This document shows positions 58,754 to 64,000 of a stretch of DNA of 64,000 bases, piece by piece. How positions within the stretch are numbered: the stretch's first letter is position 1; the number at the start of each line of letters is the position of its first letter. The stretch spans positions 310,001-374,000 of the forward strand of contig NZ_VKCZ01000020.1 of NCBI RefSeq assembly GCF_009299835.1, written 5' to 3'. Both the position numbers and the translations under genes were made by a program. Below the pieces are notes generated by a model that had not been told where the DNA came from, ran no database searches, and saw nothing but the letters and a program-made list of their open reading frames with translations. The stretch is from Microlunatus speluncae (lineage in GTDB: Bacteria > Actinomycetota > Actinomycetes > Propionibacteriales > Propionibacteriaceae).

Positions 58754-59192
58754 AGTCGGCGCTGTTCTCCCGCGGTTTCGGCCTGACGGCCAGGAAAGAC
58801 GCAGCAAGGTCGGGCGGGATTGCGGTGGGTGGGGGAATCGCGGCCGGGCCCCGGTCGGTTTGGGGCACGCCATTCGGGGCGTCCGGAGGTGTTTCGGCTG
58901 CTCGGGGTGCTCTGGGTTCATCGAGTGTGACCTTTTCGACCTCGATTGTCGGTTCTCAGGTGGGAAACGTCACTCTCGATGAACGACACAATTCCTCGAC
59001 GCCCGGCGGGTGCGGGACCGGTCGAGCATGGCAGCCGGCGGCAGCAGCCATCGCCGGAACCGGCGCCCGGGCGCGATGCGGACCGACCGCACCAACCCGC
59101 CCGCCTTTGATGCGTCTTTCCCGGCCGTCAGGCCGAAACCCGCGGGAGAAGGCGCGGTCTGGTCTGCCCCCTTCGACAGGCTCAGGGAACGA
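58724..59192. repeat. Nested ~470-bp foldback capped by REP-like units
   Basis: The left arm (58724-~58825) begins CGTTCCCTGAGCCTGTCGAAGGG and runs through TTCTCCCGCGGTTTCGGCCT and GGAAAGACGCA. The right arm (~59092-59192) is its reverse complement at about 80% identity. The centre holds a second hairpin, GTTCATCGAGTGTGAC/GTCACTCTCGATGAAC (58916-58984). An open frame crosses the region, but nothing recognisable is encoded. The 58569-59247 gap otherwise holds no gene. Confidence 0.75.
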
Positions 59193-59247
59193 AACCCCGA
59201 GCTCAGCTCACAGGCACCGCACAGGTTGCGCCGGTAGGGTCGCGGAG

Positions 59248-60474
59248 ATGGAGCAGACCGGGTGTGTCGTCGTCGGCGGCGGTCCGGGCGGCATGATGCT
59301 CGCCTATCTGCTGGCCCGGCACGGCGTCCAGGTGACCCTGCTCGAGGCGCACCGAGACTTCGACCGCGACTTCCGCGGTGACTCCTTGCATCCGTACACG
59401 CTGGAACTGCTGGACGGCCTCGGCCTCGCCGACGAGTTGCTCCGACTGGATCATTTCCCGGCCCGGCGGTTTCGGATGCACACGCCGGCCGGCACGATCG
59501 TGACCAGCGACTACGGCCGGCTGGAGTCGAAATACCCCTACGTCGCGTTGATGCCGCAGGCCCGGTTCCTCGACTTCCTGGTCGAGCGGGCGCTGGCCCT
59601 GCCGACCTTCCGGTTGATCACCGGCGCCCGGGCCCGGGAGTTGATCACCGACCCGACCGGCGTGGTCCGCGGCGTCGCCTGGTCAGGCAGTGGGGTCGCC
59701 GGCGACGGCGAGCAGCGGCTGGGTGCCCCGTTGATCATCGCCGCGGACGGCCGGAACTCCAAGCTGCGCAGGCTTTCCGGGCTGCCGCAGACCAAGCTCG
59801 GGGTGGGCAGCGACCTGCTCTGGTTCCGGCTGCCGCGGCGCCCGGAGGATCCGCCCGAGGCCGATGTCGATCTCTACTTCGGCCGCCGGAACTATGTCGG
59901 TCTGCTCGGCGGTGATCATGACTGGCAGCTCGGCTACACCCTGCCCAAGGGTGGCTACCCGGCGGCACGGGCGGCCGGCGTCGAACCGATCCGGGCCTTC
60001 CTGCGTGATCATGTCGGCTGGCTGGGGGAGCGGATCGAGCAGCTGACCGACTTCTCCCAGACCACCCTGCTGTCGGTCGAGATCTCCCGGCTGGACCGCT
60101 GGCACCGGCCCGGGCTGCTGCTCATCGGCGACGCCGCGCACGTGATCTCACCGGTCGGCGGAAACGGGATCCTGATGGCGATCCAGGACGCCGTCACGGC
60201 CAGCAACCTGCTCCGCGGGCCGTTGCTGGCCGGCGACGATCCGGTCCCGGACGCCGTCCTGGCGCAGATCCAGGCCGAGCGGATGCCGGCCATCCGCGAG
60301 GTCCAGGCGCAGCAGGCCGACATCGAGGGCCGGGCCAAGCAGGCCCGGGAGCGCGGTCGCCCGCTGATCCCGGGTCGGCTGCTCAAGATCGTCACCGCGT
60401 TGCCGGGAGCCCGGGCCCGGTCGGCGCGATCCAACGCGTACGGGCCCTACCCGCCCCGCCTGGTGCTGCCCTGA
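59248..60474 (+). CDS. FAD-dependent monooxygenase, aromatic hydroxylase type
   Basis: 408 residues. CVVVGGGPGGMMLAYLLARHGVQVTLLEA is the FAD-binding Rossmann fold; LLIGDAAHVISPVGGNGILMAIQDA is the second FAD motif (GD); the middle ADGRNSKLRRLSGL is the DG motif. Class A flavin monooxygenase like UbiH, PHBH or PgaE. The substrate is likely a phenolic or polyketide compound, unconfirmed. The ATG at 59248 is chosen although the frame continues upstream through the foldback, since the upstream codons show no homology. Confidence 0.9.
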   Translation: MEQTGCVVVGGGPGGMMLAYLLARHGVQVTLLEAHRDFDRDFRGDSLHPYTLELLDGLGLADELLRLDHFPARRFRMHTPAGTIVTSDYGRLESKYPYVALMPQARFLDFLVERALALPTFRLITGARARELITDPTGVVRGVAWSGSGVAGDGEQRLGAPLIIAADGRNSKLRRLSGLPQTKLGVGSDLLWFRLPRRPEDPPEADVDLYFGRRNYVGLLGGDHDWQLGYTLPKGGYPAARAAGVEPIRAFLRDHVGWLGERIEQLTDFSQTTLLSVEISRLDRWHRPGLLLIGDAAHVISPVGGNGILMAIQDAVTASNLLRGPLLAGDDPVPDAVLAQIQAERMPAIREVQAQQADIEGRAKQARERGRPLIPGRLLKIVTALPGARARSARSNAYGPYPPRLVLP

Positions 60475-60484
60475 CCGGCGCCGA

Positions 60485-60940
60485 TCAGCCCCACTGACCC
60501 GGCTGCTGGCGGGTGCTGACGTTGAGCCGGTTGTACGTGTTGGTGGTGGCGATCCACAGCACCAGCACGGCCAGCTCCTTCTCGTCGTAGTGCTCGGCGG
60601 CGGCATCCCACACCTCGTCCGGCACCGGATCGGGCCGATCACTGAGCCGGGTGACCGCCTCGGTCAGTGCCAGCGCGGCCCGCTCGGCATCGGTGAAGTA
60701 GGGCGCCTCGCGCCACCCCGGCACCGTCGCCAGCCGTTGATCGGACATCCCGCTCTTCCGGGCCGCGCCGAAGGCCGACTCCAGGCACGGTGCGCAGCCG
60801 TTGATCTGGCTGGCTCGCAGATGGACCAGCTCCAGGGTCTCCCCCGGCACCCCCTGATCGCGGATCGACAGGGCGAGCGCGTACAACGCCTTGCCCGCGT
60901 CGGGGAAGAAGCTGGCCGGGTTCTTGATGCGTGGTTCCAT
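60485..60940 (-). CDS. Carboxymuconolactone decarboxylase-family (AhpD-like) protein
   Basis: 151 residues. LVHLRASQINGCAPCLESAFGAARKSGMSDQRL (~39-72) is the AhpD/CMD core with CxxC (CAPC) and the downstream Glu/His proton-relay positions. DAERAALALTEAVTRLSD is the second helix pair. It has an ECF41-type promoter on its strand (TGTCACA/CGTC), and the divergent gene is the ECF41 sigma factor; CMD-like proteins are the characteristic partner of ECF41. It probably works in peroxide or electrophile response. Confidence 0.9.
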   Translation of the reverse strand: MEPRIKNPASFFPDAGKALYALALSIRDQGVPGETLELVHLRASQINGCAPCLESAFGAARKSGMSDQRLATVPGWREAPYFTDAERAALALTEAVTRLSDRPDPVPDEVWDAAAEHYDEKELAVLVLWIATTNTYNRLNVSTRQQPGQWG

Positions 60941-60957
60941 GATCGTTTCTCCTTGGT

Positions 60958-60984
60958 TGTCACACGGACCCCGCTCGGTCCGTC
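60958..60984 (+). promoter_or_regulatory. ECF41 promoter driving the sigma factor gene
   Basis: TGTCACA (60958-60964), 16 bp, CGTC (60981-60984). This is the published ECF41-type -35/-10 pattern, placed about 36 bp upstream of the sigma gene ATG (61021). Confidence 0.8.
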
Positions 60985-60992
60985 AGGGCAGT

Positions 60993-61019
60993 GACGGATG
61001 CCGGCGAGAGGATGTGACA
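60993..61019 (-). promoter_or_regulatory. ECF41 promoter driving the CMD-like gene
   Basis: On the minus strand TGTCACA (61019-61013), 16 bp, CGTC (60996-60993). It points to the CMD-like gene at 60940. With the + strand site it makes a divergent, symmetric pair in the 80-bp gap. Confidence 0.8.
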
Positions 61020-61020
61020 G

Positions 61021-61950
61021 ATGCACGACGACAATCTGGGGATGGGTGAGCCGACCGACGAGCTGCTGGCCGCGGCCTTCGAGGAGAACCGGTCCCGGCT
61101 GCGCAGCGTCGCGTACCGGATCCTGGGGTCGACCGGCGAGGCCGAGGACGCGGTGCAGGAGGCGTGGCTGCGGCTGAACCGGTCCGCGGCGGAGCGGATC
61201 GACAATCTGGGCGGCTGGCTGACCACCGTCGTCTCCCGGATCTGCCTGGACCAGCTGCGGAGCCGGAACACCCGGCGCGAGGACTCGCTCGACTCTCGGC
61301 CGATCGAGCTGCCCACGGATGAAGATCACGGCCCGGAGCAGCAGGCGGTGCGGTCGGACGCGATGGGCGCCGCCCTGATGATCGTGCTGGACACGCTGGC
61401 CCCACCCGAACGGTTGGCCTTCGTCCTGCACGACCTGTTCGGGGTGCCGTTCGACGAGATCGGCCCGATCATCGACAAGTCGCCCGCCGCCAGCCGGCAG
61501 CTGGCCAGCCGAGCCCGGCGCCGGGTCCGCGGCGGCTCGGACCAGGACAGCGGTGACCGGGATCAGGCCCGGCAGACCGAGGTGGTCGCCGCGTTCCTCG
61601 ACGCCACCCGCAACTCCCGCTTCGACCGGCTGCTGGCCCTGCTCGATCCGGACGTGGTGCTGCGGGCCGACGGCGTGGCCGTCGCGGCGGCCCAGCGGTT
61701 CGCCGATCGGGGCGCGCCGCGGATCGCCGCCGAACTGCACGGGGCAGAGGCGGTCGCCAACGCTCTCGCCGGCACCGCTCAGGCCGCGCAGGTGGCGCTG
61801 CTGGACGGCTTCGCGGGAGCCACCTGGGCGCCGAACGGCACGCCGCGGTCGGTCTTCGAGATCACCATCCGGGACGGCCGGATCGTCGCCATCGACCTGT
61901 TCGTGAGCCCGGACCTGGTCGAGTCGTTCGAGGTTGAGCTGCTGGCCTGA
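61021..61950 (+). CDS. ECF41-type sigma factor with SnoaL-like C-terminal domain (SigJ-like)
   Basis: 309 residues. Region 2 is LRSVAYRILGSTGEAEDAVQEAWLRLN; region 4 is LDTLAPPERLAFVLHDLFGVPFDEIGPIIDKSPAASRQLASRARRRV. The C-terminal ~120 residues form a SnoaL-like domain that in ECF41 sigma factors contacts the core and modulates activity. The usual C-terminal NPDKL motif appears as SPDLV (FVSPDLVESF) after DGRIVAID. Autoregulation is suggested by the upstream ECF41 promoter. The ATG at 61021 is used; ATG 61039 is possible. Confidence 0.93.
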   Translation: MHDDNLGMGEPTDELLAAAFEENRSRLRSVAYRILGSTGEAEDAVQEAWLRLNRSAAERIDNLGGWLTTVVSRICLDQLRSRNTRREDSLDSRPIELPTDEDHGPEQQAVRSDAMGAALMIVLDTLAPPERLAFVLHDLFGVPFDEIGPIIDKSPAASRQLASRARRRVRGGSDQDSGDRDQARQTEVVAAFLDATRNSRFDRLLALLDPDVVLRADGVAVAAAQRFADRGAPRIAAELHGAEAVANALAGTAQAAQVALLDGFAGATWAPNGTPRSVFEITIRDGRIVAIDLFVSPDLVESFEVELLA

Positions 61951-62021
61951 GCCGGGCATTGCCCGGCCCGGGCCGTGGGGTAGCGTCGCGGGGAATTGCT
62001 CACAGCGGGGAGGAGACTGCG

Positions 62022-63170
62022 ATGTCGGAGCCAACCGGTCCCGAACTCTCGGACGTCGAGGGACCGAAGGACGACATCCCGACCGGCTCCGAGTTGCGTG
62101 GTGGTCGGCTCACCGTGTCGGACGAGCCGTTCGGCGAGACCGCCGCCGGCGAGGCGGTGCGGCGCTTCACCTTCGGCACCGAGGGTGGGCTGCAGGTGAG
62201 GATGCTGACCTACGGCGCCACCATCCAGTCGATCGAGCTGCCGGATCGTCGCGGCCGGCGCGCGGGGATCACGCTCGGGCTGTCGACGGTGGCCGACTAC
62301 GAGGACCACAGCCCGTACTTCGGCGCCACCATCGGCCGCTTCGGCAACCGGATCGCTTCGGGGCGGTTCAGCATCGACGGCGAGTCCTTCCAGGTCCCGG
62401 TCAACGACGGCGACAACGCGCTACACGGCGGCACCACCGGCTTCGACAAGCGGATCTGGGACGCCACCCCGATCGACGAGGACGACCGGGTCGGCGTCAG
62501 CTTCCGCTACGTCAGCCCGGACGGCGAGATGGGCTTTCCGGGCACCCTGGACACCACCGTCGACTACACCCTCGACCGGCGGCACCGGCTGACCATCGCC
62601 TATCGGGCCAGCACCGACCGGCCCACGATCGTCAACCTGACCAACCACGCGTACTTCAACCTGGCCGGCGAGGGGGAGGGCACCGTCGAGGACCAGCTGC
62701 TGCAGGTCGCCGCCGGCCACTACCTCCCGGTCGGCGACGGCGCCATCCCGCTCGGCCCGCCGGCCCCGGTCGACGACACCCCGTTCGACTTCCGCCGGGC
62801 CAAGCCGATCGGCCGCGACCTGCGCGTCGGCCACGAGCAACTGCTCCGCGGTCAGGGGTACGACCACAACTGGATCCTGGACGACTACGAGCAGGGTCGG
62901 CTCCGTCCCGTCGCGGCCGCCTACGACCCGAAGTCCGGCCGCTGGCTGCGCTGCTGGACCGACGAGCCCGGCGTCCAGATCTACTCCGGCAACTTCCTCG
63001 ACGGCACCTTCACCGGCCGCTCCGGCACCGTCTATCGCCAGGGCGACGCCTTCACGCTGGAGACGCAGCACTATCCGGACTCACCCAACCAGCCCGACTA
63101 TCCGTCGACCGTGGTCCGACCCGGCACGCCGTACGAGACCACGACCGTCTTCCAGTTCGGCGTCGCCTGA
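62022..63170 (+). CDS. galM: Aldose 1-epimerase (galactose mutarotase)
   Basis: 382 residues. It interconverts alpha and beta anomers of aldoses. LTYGATIQSIELPDRRG, GATIGRFGNRIASGRF, LHGG, VNLTNHAYFNLAG (catalytic His), GYDHNWIL and ETQHYPDSPNQPDYPSTVVRPG (catalytic Glu) are all present. The N-terminal ~25 residues (MSEPTGPELSDVEGPKDDIP) precede the fold and look disordered. The ATG at 62022 follows GGGGAGGAG. No other Leloir gene is adjacent. Confidence 0.94.
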   Translation: MSEPTGPELSDVEGPKDDIPTGSELRGGRLTVSDEPFGETAAGEAVRRFTFGTEGGLQVRMLTYGATIQSIELPDRRGRRAGITLGLSTVADYEDHSPYFGATIGRFGNRIASGRFSIDGESFQVPVNDGDNALHGGTTGFDKRIWDATPIDEDDRVGVSFRYVSPDGEMGFPGTLDTTVDYTLDRRHRLTIAYRASTDRPTIVNLTNHAYFNLAGEGEGTVEDQLLQVAAGHYLPVGDGAIPLGPPAPVDDTPFDFRRAKPIGRDLRVGHEQLLRGQGYDHNWILDDYEQGRLRPVAAAYDPKSGRWLRCWTDEPGVQIYSGNFLDGTFTGRSGTVYRQGDAFTLETQHYPDSPNQPDYPSTVVRPGTPYETTTVFQFGVA

Positions 63171-63172
63171 GC

Positions 63173-63874
63173 ATGCGGCAGTTGATCCGGGTCTTCTGGG
63201 GCCCCCGACCCGAACCGATCGAGTCCGTGACCGAGCGGTGGCGCCGGACCGTCGAGGAGCTGGCCGCGTTGCTTCCAGCGGCGAGCCGTTCCTGGGGCCG
63301 GGTCCATCCGGACCCGCCCGAAACGAAGATCATCCCGGATGCGGCGGGCCTGCTCGCCGCGTTGCGGGCGGTGCAGCAGGCACCGGACTGGTGGGAGGAG
63401 CTCGGCACCGGCCTGAGGCTGCTCGGCACCGGCGCACCGGGCTGGGAGGTCGAGGTCAGCGGGCTGGCCGGCGGTTCCGCGGAGTTCGTCCTGCAGTCCC
63501 TCGTCGTCGCCCTGCAATCACCCGGCGACGAGGCCCCGGCCGACCTCGGCGGCCGGCTGCTGACCCGGCTGGCCCTGATCTGGGAGCCGGACTTCGGCGA
63601 CGCCACCGACGACGACATCCTCGACGCCCTCGAGGACGCCGGCTTCTCGATCGGCGACCCGTTCATCGGACGCTCCGGCTATCTCTCACCCGGCCGCGCC
63701 GCCCTCGTCCCCGATGCTCTCGGCGCCCGGATCGAGCCGCTGCCGGACGGCGGCGTCGTCCTGCACGTCGCAGCCGCGGATGATCAAGCTGTCGTCGTCG
63801 CCGCGAACGAACAGCTCCGCCGGGCCGGCGCGCTGGAACCGTTGCCGCGGCCCCTGGCCCGGCCTCGCCTCTGA
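63173..63874 (+). CDS. Hypothetical protein, possible Imm52-like
   Basis: 233 residues. The start MRQLIRVFWGPRPEPIESVTERWRRTVEELAALLP...SRSWGRVH resembles, by eye, the first block of immunity protein 52 (YWGxRxE, then helix and W). The rest (ADLGGRLLTRLALIWEPDFGDATDDDILDALEDAGFSIGDPFIGRSGYLSPGRAAL) has no family I can name. It begins 2 bp after galM. If it is an immunity protein, a toxin should be encoded just beyond the window; none is seen. Confidence 0.6.
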   Translation: MRQLIRVFWGPRPEPIESVTERWRRTVEELAALLPAASRSWGRVHPDPPETKIIPDAAGLLAALRAVQQAPDWWEELGTGLRLLGTGAPGWEVEVSGLAGGSAEFVLQSLVVALQSPGDEAPADLGGRLLTRLALIWEPDFGDATDDDILDALEDAGFSIGDPFIGRSGYLSPGRAALVPDALGARIEPLPDGGVVLHVAAADDQAVVVAANEQLRRAGALEPLPRPLARPRL

Positions 63875-63912
63875 CGGCCGATGCTCGAAGCCGAGCCGGA
63901 CGAGGCGGTGAA

Positions 63913-64000
63913 TCAGCCGCGTCTCGGCCCGGCCGGATCATGATCGACGAGGTTGACGGAGAGCAGTGTTGCGCCGGAGTCGCGAAGGTGGGCCAGGATG
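63913..64000 (-). CDS. Possible partial CDS at window edge
   Basis: On the minus strand a frame ILAHLRDSGATLLSVNLVDHD...RRG ends at the TGA at 63915-63913 and runs off the window. The residue pattern looks genic, but only ~28 codons are visible and another frame is also open. Function cannot be judged. Confidence 0.25.
   Translation of the reverse strand, partial: ILAHLRDSGATLLSVNLVDHDPAGPRRG

Noticed and set aside
58825..59247. N-terminal extension of the FAD monooxygenase
   Set aside because: The frame is open, but it runs through the foldback and REP-like units and the Rossmann fold begins at the ATG 59248.

Overview
The window is a GC-rich, gene-dense piece of an actinobacterial chromosome. 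The evidence is an S-(hydroxymethyl)mycothiol dehydrogenase, an MprAB-type two-component pair, DUF3152, DUF4395 and DUF5302 proteins, an actinobacterial-type lysyl-tRNA synthetase, and heavy use of GTG starts with 4-bp start/stop overlaps. A Propionibacteriales (Microlunatus-like) source would fit, but that is only an impression. No rRNA, tRNA, phage or intact insertion sequence was found.

Layout. 0-2.5 kb: the degenerate-site half of a heterodimeric ABC exporter (cut by the window edge) and its TetR regulator with a perfect palindromic operator. 2.7-7.4 kb: HAD phosphatase, DUF5302, two Q/P/G-rich envelope-associated proteins, lysS and a NUDIX hydrolase. 7.5-12.9 kb: a complete oligopeptide ABC importer operon (binding protein, two permeases, two ATPases). 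12.9-23.8 kb: housekeeping and metabolic genes (DUF4395, thioesterase, GNAT, TIGR01777 protein, QueA, SDR, LacI regulator, aldehyde dehydrogenase, a VapBC-like module, a TyrRS, HIT protein, methyltransferase). 24-30.4 kb: YibE/F, DUF3152 protease, YaaA, GNAT, a HhH DNA glycosylase, and a sigma factor with a membrane partner. 30.8-36.3 kb: small enzymes and an aminoglycoside-phosphotransferase-like gene broken by a foldback element. 36.3-44.9 kb: MprAB and a TetR/MMPL/YhgE-Pip export cluster. 45-49 kb: a TPP-riboswitch-controlled YkoF-E-D-C thiamine/HMP uptake operon. 49.5-64 kb: membrane protein, Vps62-like lipoprotein, two RibD-like reductases with an HxlR regulator, LMW phosphatase, holin-like protein, HAD, purC, a mycothiol formaldehyde module, an FAD monooxygenase, an ECF41 sigma factor with its carboxymuconolactone-decarboxylase-like target, and galM.

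The most unusual layer is the repeats. (1) Three ~165-bp foldback elements (23870, 35928, 55036) have CTAG-like ends, copy-specific self-complementary arms and a conserved ~51-nt core whose central stem covaries. One sits inside a phosphotransferase gene, and removing exactly 163 bp restores the reading frame. (2) Seven ~55-66-bp palindromes share GTTGTCAGA/TCTGACAAC arms, lie mostly between convergent genes and often supply the stop codon. (3) Related tandem hairpin repeats occur at 30.6 and 49.1 kb with matching 51/61-bp periods. (4) REP-like CCTGAGCCTGTCGAAGGG units occur throughout, two of them capping a nested ~470-bp foldback at 58.7-59.2 kb. TGATCA, often as TTGATCAA, recurs throughout, including inside genes, where it forces otherwise disfavoured codons.

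Regulation can be read directly in several places: TetR operators at 2483 and 39303, a TPP riboswitch with a Shine-Dalgarno-sequestering hairpin, and two divergent TGTCACA-N16-CGTC promoters between the ECF41 sigma gene and its partner.
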